Program-made: the position numbers and the translations under genes
The notes under the pieces: generated by a model
What the model was told of the DNA's origin: nothing
The model's database searches: none
The model's input: the letters and a program-made list of their open reading frames with translations, nothing else
DNA from: Gerris lacustris
Lineage: Eukaryota > Arthropoda > Insecta > Hemiptera > Gerridae
NCBI GenBank assembly: GCA_951217055.1
Contig: OX578284.1
Location: forward strand, 16,391,187 to 16,455,186
Direction of reading: 5' to 3'
Length of the DNA: 64,000 bases
Part shown: positions 1-10,826 of the stretch, one piece after another
How positions within the stretch are numbered: the stretch's first letter is position 1
Layout: each line of letters begins with the position of its first letter

Positions 1-33
1 CGTTTCAGACATCAGGGAACATTTTTGGTCTCG

Positions 34-65
<32 letters not shown>

Positions 66-236
66 GGTCTGTGTGTCCGCGAATTATGAAACGTGCGACG
101 ATAACTTGAGTAAATGTCGACCGATTTTGATGAAATTTGGTAGACATGTTCATTTTACCAATACCCAGGACGAGTTCGTTGGACAACGTTATCCGTCTAA
201 GCGTTCACGAGCAACTCTCGCTTAAATGTGAACTTC
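1..236 (+). repeat. Dispersed repeat family R, truncated by window start, with (CTGT)n tract
   Basis: The sequence starts inside a repeat that recurs at 6193, 16706, 29689, 31531 and 54555. It shares the segment 'cagacatcagggaacatttt' and then a run of CTGT tetranucleotides (about 37-66). The CTGT run makes an open frame of repeated Leu-Ser-Val-Cys, which is a microsatellite artefact and not a gene. From about 67 to 236 the text differs more from the other copies. Confidence 0.75.
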
Positions 237-436
237 AAATTTAAAATTGGAATTTTAGGTCGGGGAAAAAATCTAACTTCATCTATTCAATGAGACAAAC
301 ATTTTTTTCAAATAAATTTTTAATTTATTAATTTTTAAAATTCTTTGTAATTATTATTGTTTACTGTTTTAATTATTTATTAGGTATTATTAGGTTCATT
401 AGGTATTATTAAATAGAAAAAAAATTTAGAAACATA

Positions 437-950
437 TACTACGTTCACACATCGTTTTGAAAGCGTTTCGGATCCAATTCGTTTTCAAAACGATTCCCGT
501 TCACACAACAAAAAAATACAGGTGATCGAAATATTTGTTTTCGAAATCTCGTAACGGTGACGTCACGAGTAAAACCTTCTTTCTTGTTACCTAATATGTC
601 CGCGAATTTTTACATTTTATTTACAAGTTATTAAAAGTTTTTACAGGTTCTTTATAGTATTAACTTTTGTTTAAAAACGTTTTTGCAGTTTAAAAAAAAG
701 AAACGGAAGCTCACGAAAACTTAAAAGCTTCAAGAACTTAAAAAGTGGAAAAGAGTAAAATAACCTGATATCTCGATCCCCTCCACGGCCTGTTCATACG
801 AGCGTTTTGAATTTCGATCCCCCGATCCGATCACGTATTTTTGGTGGAGCGGATCTAACCCGATACGATCCGTCGATCTCCGTTCGTACAGCGTTTTGAA
901 CTAGCGGATCGTTTTCAAAACCGTTTCCAAAACGATGTGTGAACGTAGTA
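437..950. mobile_element. TIR element 'TACTACG', copy 1
   Basis: The left end TACTACGTTCACACATCG is matched by the inverted right end, which closes with CGATGTGTGAACGTAGTA. The element is 514 bp and is flanked by 'ata' on both sides, consistent with a 3-bp target duplication, although a TA target with shorter ends cannot be excluded. Inside are further copies of the motif CGTTTTGAA followed by GATC-containing words, giving several nested inverted repeats. No transposase frame is visible, so it is non-autonomous. A related 1.0-kb element lies at 50800-51810. The superfamily is not certain; a 3-bp duplication with ends reading xACTAC would fit a CACTA-like or PIF-like element. Confidence 0.7.
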
Positions 951-2029
951 ATAGTTGTAATACAATATTGAATTATGATTAATTCCTATTAATGACGTAA
1001 TGTCATGTACAGAGTAATATCATGTACAACAATAATGTAGCAAAAACCAATATTTCCTATTTATTTTGATCTAAGTATTAAATGTATTGAATATTCTTTG
1101 ACCATAAGGAAAAAACATTAAGAATATGAGTATTTATGCGATAGAAAATTAATTATAATAATGATCTTTGTCATAACTACAAATTTATTTTTTATTGGAT
1201 TATAGAGTATATTACTTTCAGCTGGTTTCTTATGTATATCTTATGAAAAATTACAATAATCAAGGAATTTTTATACACCTATTTTAATTTATTTTTGTTG
1301 TTTTAATTAATATTTAATTATTAAATAACCTAGACCATAAAAATAATGATAATTAATTTTCACCATAGAAAAACAGTTAGTACAAAAAGTTTACAAACAG
1401 TTTTTTATTTATTTATTCACATGAAATAGCTATAATAATTGGTGAGGGCCCTTAAATAAATGTTAAACACCAAGAGATAGTCTTTAATACTATGTTACAC
1501 TTTTTAAAAAAAAAATATTATTTATTTTATAACACTTTTTTTTTATTTCTTAACAATAAGATTTTTCCTAATATTAATTTGTTACTATTATTAATGTGAT
1601 TATTAATATTTCACGCAATTTTTAATTTTACCCTTTTGGTTTATATATTCAATATTTATATTTTATTATGTGTTCTTTTATAGTTATTTTAATTTTATTT
1701 ACATTTGTTTTAATTAATGAGATCTTTTTTACTTAATTTATCAAATTTATAATTTATTTTTATTTGTTATAATTCTATGATTTATTTATTTTTAATTATA
1801 TCTGATTTAATTTTGTCTCAATATTTATTTTAATCGTCTGCGCAAATTTGATATTGCATAAAAATAAATGTGACTTCACTGGGTATCGAAACCGATCCTA
1901 ATCTCATGTGACCATTCGTCAAATTATAGGGTGCAACTATTTCATTTTATTATCGGGGGTCTTCTTCTAAGCTTTTCTGGGTTCATTGCCAATTATTATT
2001 TGTAATGAATCTTGCATTCCGATTATCAT
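951..2029. other. AT-rich intergenic DNA
   Basis: Very AT-rich sequence, rich in taatta and tttattt words. I see no coding frame, inverted repeat or recognised family here. Confidence 0.6.
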
Positions 2030-3115
2030 TTAATTAATCAAGTAGAGTCCCGACGGCGACGATTTGTAATTGCTAATCTAAGGCAACCACATTTATTCCA
2101 ATAAAAATATATGTTTGCTTTGATTTGTTGGTCGTCAAGTAGATATCTAAATTAATTAATTACTTAATTTTACTACGTTTTTATTAGCTAGCTTTCTTGT
2201 TTGTTTGTCCGGTACAAATCTGGCAATCGATTTCTAACTAACTTCCCGAATAGCTATAGACATTTGAAACTTATAGCATAGCTCAGAACACGATGACAAT
2301 GCATTATTTTAATACTTTTAGCCATCTTTCAGCAGAATTTAATTGGTTTTCCGCTAATTTTGCTGTATGGAAAGTTAGTTCGGAAAAATTCCGCAAGTTA
2401 TTTTATTTGTTTTGCTATATCCCATATTTACAATCTTCATTTTGACGGGTTTCAAAATTGTGATTTTTATAAATAAGAGATAAAATTGAATGACAGCAAA
2501 ACAGGAAATATATCGATTATATTATTTATTAAATAATATTTATATTATTTCAAATATATCGATGTCACGCTTTAGATTTGGTGTTGGGGAAATCCGTTGT
2601 ACACAGATTTGTCCTTTTATAGGTTTAAGATCAGCTCTCTACATGGCTACTTACATTTATGTGAAGTAAATAAATTCGGAACTATTTTTTTTTTTTTTTT
2701 TCACTAACATTATATATTATATAACAATAACAATTATATTATCAACATTATATATGATTCAACAGAAAATTTTAAAACGTAGTATATAAAAAGTTCTTTT
2801 TATCTTGTGATTATTCTAAATATAAACCCCCTAGCATGTTATGAATGTAGATGTAAAACATAGGTTAACATAAGTAGTATTTATAATTATTATGAACTAA
2901 TTAAAACGAAAATCAATGCACCAGCGACTTGTGAAAATCCAAATTGTTCAATTATCATTTATACAATCGAGTAGTGTCCGACAACGAAGACTCCCCTCGA
3001 AATGATTTGTTATTGCTAAGCTAAGGCAACCACATTTATTCCAATAAAAATAATTTTTTGTTTTGATTTTTTGGTCTTCAAATAGATATAACTTTTCTAA
3101 ATTAATTTACTTAAT
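2030..3115 (+). repeat. Diverged direct duplication, about 930-bp spacing
   Basis: About 2030-2170 and 2957-3115 share 'gctaaggcaaccacatttat' (first copy 'tctaagg') followed by 'tccaataaaaata' and then a TTTGATTT.TTGGTC segment and AGATAT. A weaker match continues afterwards (a Leu/Met-poor 'atagctat ... ttgaaacttat' block). This is either an old segmental duplication or two copies of a repeat inserted in the same orientation. AATAAA motifs sit inside both copies. No TIR or target duplication is visible. Confidence 0.55.
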
Positions 3116-3566
3116 TATACTTTTTTTCTAAATATAAAATTAAGCCCTTACCATAGGCTGGTATATAAATAAAACACCTCTAAGTTTCAAAATAGCTATT
3201 GCTTTAAGCAGTATTTAAAATATGTTATTTTGATTGCAGCTTGCTGAAAGCCTTCTTAAATCATTTAAAACTTAAAACCCCACCTGTAAAGTTGTTTAAT
3301 TAATTCTCTCAATCAAAACTTGTTCAATTTAATCTTTAATCTCACCTGTTCTTGGCTCCTGTTTAGGATTTAATCATACATAATACTTGATGTGCAATTA
3401 ACTGTATGCAATGTCGCTATATACCTGATAGAATCACGGATTAATTTGACAGAGATGCGACCGTGTATAACGCCTCTGTGTTGAATAGGTTTCGTATTGC
3501 AAATAGGGGATTCGCTTTGCAAATCCCCTTATCATAATCCTAAGCTTATCTTCGCACAAAACCCTG

Positions 3567-3896
3567 TTGATAACTCCTAGTCTGCATTTGATTATCATTC
3601 TATTGCCCTGGATAACCGTCAGGGTAAAATATTCTAGCGTCTCCGTCGTTCCTAGTTCCTATACCACTCTCTTCATTAATCCCGTTGTTGGTTCCAATCA
3701 AAGGGCTTTTATTCGCATATTCCCTTATCCTTTTGTCTCTTGGAGTTCGGCCAACATTATATGGGTTTCATCAACCAACAGTACAATTATCCGTTTGAAA
3801 TTCCAGTCGCATTCCAAAGAAGCTGAAATTCTTAACCCTCTTAAGCGCATATTCGTCTTTAGAGGTTGCATTTCTCATATGAAGATTCCAATATAA
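3567..3896. other. ORF-like stretch, both strands, unrecognised
   Basis: A 109-codon plus-strand frame is open here in sequence that is less AT-rich than its flanks. The minus strand also reads well in two frames: an open block (3771-3896, containing DEYALKRVKNFSFFG) is followed, in another frame, by a second block (about 3593-3770, containing GTNNGINEESGIGTR and ending FYPDGYPGQ). The second block has a hydrophilic, protein-like composition. This could be a frameshifted remnant of a minus-strand coding region, host or transposon. I do not recognise it, and a chance ORF cannot be excluded. Confidence 0.3.
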
Positions 3897-5089
3897 GAGT
3901 ATAATTCGTGAGGAACTCGGCAGTTTATATTTTACCACATTCAATGAAACTAGGTCACAACTCCACTCGATGGTTTATAGATATGTAGTTGCTATTGCAA
4001 TAAGGTAGAGTTGTATTGCAGTAAAGCGTTAAGGTTATGACACAATGGTAAAAGGTGTGAGATTTATAGTCTATATGTAATGCAGCCGGCATTTACAGGC
4101 TTTAAAAGCCATTACACTTGGAGTACTGCAGATAACCCTTAACCTAAAGCTCTTGATATCAAATCAACTAATTTGAAAGCGGATTAAGTTCCGAGGCGAA
4201 GGGCTATTGAAATCCGCTAAAGGTAAGTACGAAATTCAAGGACGAAAGAATCTCTCATCCATTGTGTATAATATCTCACTATATTAAATACTGAATAATT
4301 GTTCAAATATTAATAATACATAATATATAATGATAAACATTTATTCCACGCAGTTCCACCAGTTCACATTTTACATTTAATTTTCCATCCACCTAGAGAG
4401 AGGACTTAAGCTTAAATTGTTTTTAATCTGCGTATTTTAAGTAAATTTCTTTAAACATATCACAATAATAATCTATTAAAAGTTTGTGGAAGCCATTTTT
4501 CTAGCTAATATACAATAATTTAATGGTGCTTAATTATATTAATTTAGTATGTAATATTTCTACTAAAGCTCAGAGCGTGGTAGATTAATATGAACTTAGC
4601 AGCAATATCCTTAATTTTAATAAAAACGTTACACTTATATGGTTATCCTTACTGTTATTCCCATCCAGCTAATATTATTTTATTTCCATTTTATGTTAAA
4701 TCTATAATAATTCCTAAATATTTCATTAAATTAATCCTAGATATACACAGTTGCAGTTAGTATAGTTATGTATAGTATAGTACCAGACATATTGATTCTC
4801 CTTCTGTCTGGCAGCAACCCTGGTTCTGTTTATATACATTACTGTAGATATTCCTAGTTCTGGATCTTCTATCGCCTTAGCTCTGATATGGATATTCCAC
4901 GAAATCATATATTTAGTTTTTCCTCGTATCAAATCTTTTTTTAGTAAAAGGATGGTCATAAAATAAAATTGTCTTTAAAAATAAACTTGTGAGAAAAAAC
5001 TTTAAAGTAAAGATTTCAAAAATGCGTAAGCTCAAGCATTTCAACTTTTTTACGACCTCTCCTCGGAAAACCTACATGTATTCAAATAA

Positions 5090-5090
<1 letters not shown>
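3897..5090. other. AT-rich intergenic DNA
   Basis: No supportable coding region, RNA or mobile-element ends were found. Short ORFs here have no recognisable motifs. Confidence 0.5.

Positions 5091-5169
<79 letters not shown>
5091..5169. repeat. (TA)n microsatellite
   Basis: An uninterrupted run of TA dinucleotides about 78 bp long. It creates an artificial Ile-Tyr repeat frame. Confidence 0.95.
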
Positions 5170-5171
<2 letters not shown>

Positions 5172-5485
5172 TATTTTTTAACAAACTACAAAATGTTTTA
5201 CAAAGGAAATTTCATTTGCGATATGAATATTTAATAATTTTTTATCTCTTCATGACAAAGATAGAAAGGGAAAGAAAATTAAATAAAAATTTGAGAGAGA
5301 GACGGTGCAGTACAGAAAGGTTGCGAGTTTACATACATGTTGTAAAAGTTAACATTGGGTAATATGTTGCTTTCTCACAGCACCCTGGCAGCTCATGTAT
5401 TATTCATACGAAGAGAGAAAAAAAGTTTCTTTTAACTTAACAACAACTACATGACTTGGGTGGTTGGTGCTTTGAGACATCTTAA

Positions 5486-5850
5486 ATCCTTATACCTTGG
5501 CCAACTTTGAACAAGTAACTCTTTCACAAGTACCCTACCTTACTCAAATCTCACAGATATATGTATATCTAAGACGAATAACAAAGTCTCTCTTGAACAG
5601 CGAGCAAAGAGGTGAGACATTTTTCACACTTTTATGGTCGAATAGATATAAGAAGTAGCTCATACCTTGGCCAACTTTAAACAAGTATCTATTTCACAAG
5701 TGCCCTGCCTTACTAAAATCTCAAAGACATATGTATATGGATATCTATATGAGTAACCAAATGTTGTCGCTTTAGCCTCTAAAACGACTCTTTGAACATG
5801 TTTCACTCTTTTATGGTCAAATAGATATAGGAAGTACCTGATGCCTCCAT
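5486..5850 (+). repeat. Tandem duplication, two ~170-bp units
   Basis: Two head-to-tail units begin at about 5490 and 5661 with 'taccttggccaacttt' and run through 'tttcacaagt.ccct.ccttact', 'atatgtatat' and 'ttttatggtc.aatagatat'. They are about 85 percent alike by eye. No coding potential is visible. Confidence 0.7.
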
Positions 5851-5958
5851 CCCATAATGACCTAATGCTGTCCTTATCAGGACGTAAAAGCAAGAGCAAA
5901 AAATAGAGGTATCTGTTTCAAATGGCGGCTATTTAAAAATTTGTTTTAGCTGTAACTG

Positions 5959-6159
5959 TTAAGGTACGTTTTCCTAGACGCGACTCCAGCGATAGTCGCT
6001 GAGCGTCGGTCGCAGGCACAAAATGATAAGTGTTTGCATGTTTAGAGGCGCTCAGCTTGGGAAAACGGTAACATGCAAACTCAGAAGAGTCCTCACAGAT
6101 AATCGCTGGGCGACTATCGCTTGAGCGTCTATCGCTAGAGTTGCGTCTAGGAAAATTAA
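5959..6159. mobile_element. TTAA-flanked MITE, copy 1
   Basis: The element starts TTAAGGTACGTTTTCCTAG and ends CTAGGAAAATTAA, with internal inverted words built on AGCGATAG and GACGC (for example GACTCCAGCGATAGTCGCT). A second copy at 44462-44681 shows the fuller right end, CTAGGAAAACTTACCTTAA. TTAA at both borders fits target duplications of piggyBac or Kolobok type. No ORF. The copy carries a central segment shared with copy 2 (ACATGCAAACTC.GAAGAG). Confidence 0.75.
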
Positions 6160-6192
6160 GCTTTAAACAGTTAATATAAGACGTTAAACAAA

Positions 6193-6710
6193 AGAAGCTA
6201 TATGATCGTTCTAAAGAAAGAAAACATTTTATGTCTCCGATTTCCAAAATTCCAAGACAGAAATATGTTTCTGACATCAGAGAACATTTTTGATTCCGTA
6301 TCTGTCTGTCGGTCTTTCGCTCAATTTTTGCGAACCAACATATTATATTAAAAAATACTCGTCTGATTTTATTGAAATTAGGATGGTAGATCATAATTAG
6401 CACATTGTTGGTCCTATAAAAGTTTCAACCTTATGCGCCCATTTGTTTCTCTTCCACATGCGCACAAGCATAGATTTATTTACACCTATAGCTTCAAAAG
6501 TACTCATATAATTTTTATGAAATTTGAATAATTTGTCGAAAGAAGCGTGCTGATAGCACCAGATCAATTTTAACCTTCTACGCTCTTTAACTTTTTGCTT
6601 AATTGATCCATTAAGTCATGTAAAAAATCAAAACAATTTTGTCAAAATTAAAAGACGGGAGAAAAATGAAATAAATTGGATAATAATAGGTTTTAAAAGC
6701 ATAAAATGAT
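6193..6710 (+). repeat. Dispersed repeat family R, copy 2
   Basis: Runs from 'gaagctatatgatcgtt' through 'atgtctccgattt', a CTGTCTGTCGG tract, 'gcgaaccaacatatt', 'attgttggtcc', 'acacctatagcttcaaaagt' to 'ggttttaaaagcataaaatga'. The order matches copies at 16706, 29689 and 54555. No ORF of length is conserved between copies and no TIRs were seen, so it is a non-coding dispersed repeat of uncertain class. Confidence 0.8.
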
Positions 6711-7254
6711 TCAATTTTACGAAATAGGACGCATTTTGTTTTGGACACATTCGGAGATACTGGTGCGTTAATGACAGGCGCAGACAGACAGACACAGGAA
6801 ATTTTAAGGGTCCTCGGTTTTTCCTATGGGTGGTTCCATTACCTTGGGCGCACTTAGCAAAAGTTACCTATCGCTGACGATACTTAAATGTGAAAGTTGA
6901 AAGGTTACTATGTGGGTGGAAGTGTCGAAGGTACAAGAAATCCTTCCCTACATACAATTTCACTAACCTCTTCCTTTTTTAACTTAGAAGAAAGTTATAT
7001 AAAAAGACAGGTATACTTTTAAATGAGTTAGTGTCTAAGAACTGAAAGGCTACTTGGGGTTATATAATTATACATTTTCCAGCTTAGAAATTTCTAGGTG
7101 ATAACGGATGGACGATAACACACACAAACAAATAAAAAGAAATGTAATTAGCGAGAATGGTATTTAATGTTGTTTACCACCACCCTACTAAAAAGAAGCA
7201 AAAGAAATAAATTGGCAAGGCGTGAAGTCTCACGTAAAAAGGGTTTCGTTGGTA

Positions 7255-7915
7255 TTGTGAACACAAAATTAGTAAAGGGGGAGGGGAGAAAAAATGAATT
7301 TTTTTGACAAAATGGCGTGCAAAATTAAACGTAAACAACAATTGTTATACATTTTTGTAATCTACTCTTCAATACCTTTCATTTGATACCCCACTCAAAA
7401 TTAAAAAAAAAAAAAAAAAAATCAAGTGACATGAATTATCGGCCATCTTGGATTTCTAGTAAATCAGATCAAATTGATAATCTTATTTTTTCTATGGCCC
7501 AGCAGACCACACATTTTGCATATTTCTCTATATTTTTAGTATCAGCGGAAATACGATTTTAGGGGGGAGGGGGGGGGGGGGACACGCAAAATTTCGATGT
7601 TTTTTGACAAAATGGCGCCGAAAATTAAGCACTTTCCCTAAGTTGTATATATATTTGTAATCTACTCTTCAATACCTTTCATTTGATACCCCACTCAAAA
7701 TTTAAAAAAAAAAAAAAATTTTGCGACGTGAATTATCCGCCATTTTGAATTTGAACAGCTGATAATTAATATTGAGTTCGCTATATTTTTCCTGTGTGCT
7801 TTTTATCTCTTTAGATTCAAAAGTTATTGGAACCGTACAGTGACAGACAGACACAGGAACGAAACTATAAGGGTTTCTTTTTTTTGGTTTTACCAAGGAA
7901 ACCCTAAAAAGCACA
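7255..7915 (+). repeat. Tandem direct repeat with GGGTTTC hairpin tail
   Basis: Units at about 7273-7460 and 7563-7745 share 'gacaaaatggcg', then a perfect 'atctactcttcaatacct' block, 'ttcatttgataccccactc', a poly-A run and 'gaattatc.gccat'. The second unit ends with 'gacagacagacacagg' and a short hairpin AAGGGTTTC...GGAAACCCT (about 7869-7905). A related tail without the full body lies at 6775-6845. Such hairpin tails are typical of 3' ends of some insect retroposons, but I cannot assign a family. Confidence 0.6.
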
Positions 7916-9655
7916 ACGGCTGTGTCAAAATGTCTTAAAAACTGAATATAGAAGGATGACCTATTACACTCCGTGATTCATGGACTCCCAGTTTTCTTCA
8001 ATTTACTGTATACGTGTTCTATTCAGTCTTAGTCTGGATGAGTTTTTATCCTGGAAATAGCAAGATAGAAATAACAATGATATATAGAGTAGGGAAGGAG
8101 ATATTAAAACTGTACAAGATAAAAATTACTTCTGTCAGACTTAACTCAGAACAAGAAAGATGAGAAACGAAGGTAATCGTGGAGCAACAAGAGAAGAGTT
8201 TAATTTTGGACAAGAGAATTCTCAGCCATTCCACCTTCATTATATTGAGATAATGAACTACCAAGTTAAAATTCTCTTCTCCTGATTGTAGTAAATCCTC
8301 TTAAAATCTTAAAGACTACACTAAAAGATTCAAATAGTATTTCAACTTCTAAACAATCCTATCATCAAAAATGCAATAAAGCATCATGATTGTGAAACGA
8401 CATTTCAACTTTTAAACAATTACATTCATGGATAATCTCAAGTTAACTCATAAAATTATAATCACAGTCACAGTAGTAGTTTTAATGTGAAGTTACACCA
8501 AACTTTATTTTATCAACTCTTTTTATTACGGAATTTATAAAATGGTGTGTTAAAGACTTTGAATTTTATTTACACTCAGGTATCTTTAGAAACTTCTAAA
8601 GAAGAGTTGCAATATGAAACGTTAGAGGAGGTCATCATGAAATGTCTTATTTACAAGTTGCTGGTTTGGCATGACTCACTATACTCCCATCTTTTTAACG
8701 TTTAATACTTTTCGGCACTGATGAAGGCCCTAAGTGGCTGAAAGCTGCTTTGAAATGTTATTAAATATATTTTTATCTACGACTGATACGAAATATAAAC
8801 ATTATATCTCTGTTTAGATGCGTGGAAAGTGATTCTTTTCGTAGCTGTATTCATTGAGCATGCGCGTTTCATAATCGTGTGATAAGGTGAGGAATTCTTC
8901 ACCTTAACGCACGATTAGCGAGTTTGTTTACATTTAACAAAACTAGTTTGCTGTTTGTTTAATTAAAGAATGTGAAAAACAATAAGTGATTTAAGTGAGT
9001 ATGACGAAAATGAGGAGAATAATACGCCTCCCGAAATAATTAATTCAATGAATTAATGTCATCTTAATCAAAAGAGAAATACGAACTTACATACAGGAAG
9101 TTTATTACATTTTTTTCTGTATTTATTGTTAAAATCCACAATCGTAGATAAAGTACGGTACGCAACTCGTGCGAAAACTGCATTTTGCTTTGCTCGTGTG
9201 TTTTTACTACTCTCGCTGTCACTCGGGTGCATACTCCACACTCGCCTGCAAAATGCTACCTTTAGCACTAGACGCGTTTTGTACTAGTACGCGAAGAGAC
9301 TATTCTTTCAACATCTAAAGTAGAAGTAGAGTATCTACTTCCAATAAGAGTAGAGAGTAATTATTGAATTAGCAATCGTCTTTTATAAATTTAGCTTTCC
9401 TGCTAAATGGTTTCTGTCATTTCAGAAAGTTTATAATCCTTTAAATATCGTGGTAATTTGAACTTGTTAATATTTGGAGTCTGCTTAACAGATATCTGAT
9501 ACCTGAACTAAAATAATTTTAAATTGAGAAATAATTTGTTTGACATTGTTTTGACGAGTTGATGGCATGGTTTAAGCTCTAACAAGTTATTGAAAATCTA
9601 AACTTAGTTTGTGATCGAACTTCTCTCATAATTATTAAGCTCGGTTACAATATTA
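7916..9655. other. AT-rich intergenic DNA
   Basis: No convincing gene. At 8718-8743 there is CTGATGA...GAAA inside a word (ggccctaagtggct) similar to motifs seen at 3' ends of retroposons. The rest is unassigned. Confidence 0.45.
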
Positions 9656-9659
9656 TTTG

Positions 9660-9830
9660 GGGGGGGGGGGTTACAGTCCCTCGGATAGGAGAGCGTGGGC
9701 TGGCCTGTTAATTAAGTTAAGCAGAAGAGGGTGTGGTCACCAATCGAATGGGTGACCGCAGATCTGGGTTCATTTACTGGACCACCCTCCCCCACTCCCT
9801 TCCTCGTTCGGTGTTCACCCAGGGTAGGTG
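9660..9830 (+). repeat. 5S rRNA-derived sequence (SINE3-like or 5S pseudogene)
   Basis: Starting near 9698 the text 'gttaattaagttaagcagaa' then GGGTGTGGTCA...ATGGGTGACCGC...GGG parallels the 5S rRNA core (AAGTTAAGCA box A region, GGGCGTGG, ATGGGTGACCGCCTGGGAA). The 5S-like match covers about 9698-9775. It is preceded by a G-run and followed by an unrelated C-rich stretch. A functional 5S gene is excluded by the mismatches and the missing ends. A 5S-headed SINE (SINE3 class) or a single retroposed 5S pseudogene both fit. Confidence 0.65.
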
Positions 9831-9904
9831 TTTATGTGAAGCGATGACTATCTGCTTTTGAATGTCAATTATAAGGTATATCAGAGATGGAGTGACACAC
9901 TGAC

Positions 9905-10262
9905 CCCATTATATAAATAGTACAATCATATAGTTCTATAGTGTCATCCATTATATAAATAGTACAATCATATTATAGTTCTATAGAATCATCCATTATT
10001 TAAATAGTACAATCATGTAGTTCTATAGTGTCATCCATTATATAAATAGTACAGTCATATATAGTTCTATAGTGTCATCCAATATATAAAAAGTACCATC
10101 ATATAGTTCTATAATGTCATCCATTGTGTAAATAGTACAGTCATATAGCTCGATAGTGTCATCCATTATGTAAATAGTACAGTCATATAGTTCTATAGTG
10201 TCATCCATTATATAAATAGTACAATCATATAGTTCTATAGTGTCATTCATTATATAAATAAT
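9905..10262. repeat. Minisatellite, ~42-bp unit, about 8.5 copies
   Basis: Repeats of 'tatataaatagtacaatcat' followed by 'atagttctatagtgtcatcc', unit length 42-46 bp. Because 42 is divisible by three, the minus strand keeps an open frame of MDDTIELYDCTIYI units; I regard that as a by-product of the period. Units differ by a few substitutions and 2-4 bp indels. Confidence 0.9.
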
Positions 10263-10588
10263 CGTATAAGCCCTTTGACAGCCCCAGGCCCTTCACGGGC
10301 TATTGATCCTATAGGAGATAGTTAGTTAGCTACACTATTCTTTATGACTTCTTTGATAATTTGAATTTAAAATGTAAGCCTAATTTATTTTGAGGAAATT
10401 TTGCATGTTGGATAAGATTAATATTGGTTAAGGTTAAGATAAATTATGATAACTAGGATTTAATTAAAGTATTAGAAGTAGTTTATTTAAGATTCGTATA
10501 ATTAATAAGGGTATTTTTCATTTTGGATATAAGATTCATATAATGGATAAGATAAACTAAGATTCATATAACGGATAAGAACTTTTTG
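10263..10588. other. AT-rich spacer
   Basis: No gene. Contains repeated 'ggataag' and 'gattcatata' words but no clear unit. Confidence 0.4.
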
Positions 10589-10826
10589 GCACTTCTTTTG
10601 ATTGTTACACCCCTTAAAAAAAACAGAGGAGAGTAACAATCTAAAGAAAGTGTACGGAATGTTCTTCTTTAGACTATTACTCCCCTTATAAAAACTCAAG
10701 TGTGATATTCCTTTGTTGCAAAGTACATTGGACAAAACATCTCTTTGTCTTAATAGTTATTTGTCTTTTTCCACAGTTATTTTTTATTCCAAAAAAACAT
10801 AGGGAGTAACAATCTGAAGAAGTACC
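10589..10826. mobile_element. TACTTC MITE, copy 1
   Basis: Left end gcACTTCTTTTGATTGTTAC, right end GGGAGTAACAATCTGAAGAAGTACC (read in two pieces), which are inverted copies. The interior carries 'gtgatattcctttg', 'aaagtacattgg' and 'aaacatctctttgtcttaa'. An internal inverted copy of the end (AGAAAGTGTACGGAATGTTC) suggests the long form is a partial dimer. At least six copies occur in the window (14005, 34544, 36309, 45163, 61022). No coding capacity. Confidence 0.8.

Noticed and set aside
2030..3115. LTR retrotransposon with two LTRs
   Set aside because: The two similar blocks are short, quite diverged, not bounded by TG...CA, and the space between has no gag/pol frame.
5091..5169. Ile-Tyr repeat proteins at the (TA)n tracts (also 12378, 21841, 42140)
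   Set aside because: Open frames arise only because TATATA has no stop in two frames; there is no coding evidence outside the tracts.
7255..7915. Telomeric or rDNA array
   Set aside because: Only two units are present and none of the motifs match telomere or ribosomal repeats; it is a dispersed repeat duplication.
8718..8743. Hammerhead-ribozyme-like core CTGATGA...GAAA
   Set aside because: The stem II part pairs only with a bulge and I could not form stems I and III or find a cleavage triplet in the right place. It resembles a motif common in retroposon 3' ends and is not called as a ribozyme.
9660..9830. Functional 5S rRNA gene
   Set aside because: Only the central part resembles 5S rRNA and the terminal stem partners are missing.
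10038..10250. 70-codon repeat protein (DDTIELYDCTIYI units)
   Set aside because: The open frame follows from the 42-bp minisatellite period being divisible by three; several units carry 2-4 bp indels that break it elsewhere.
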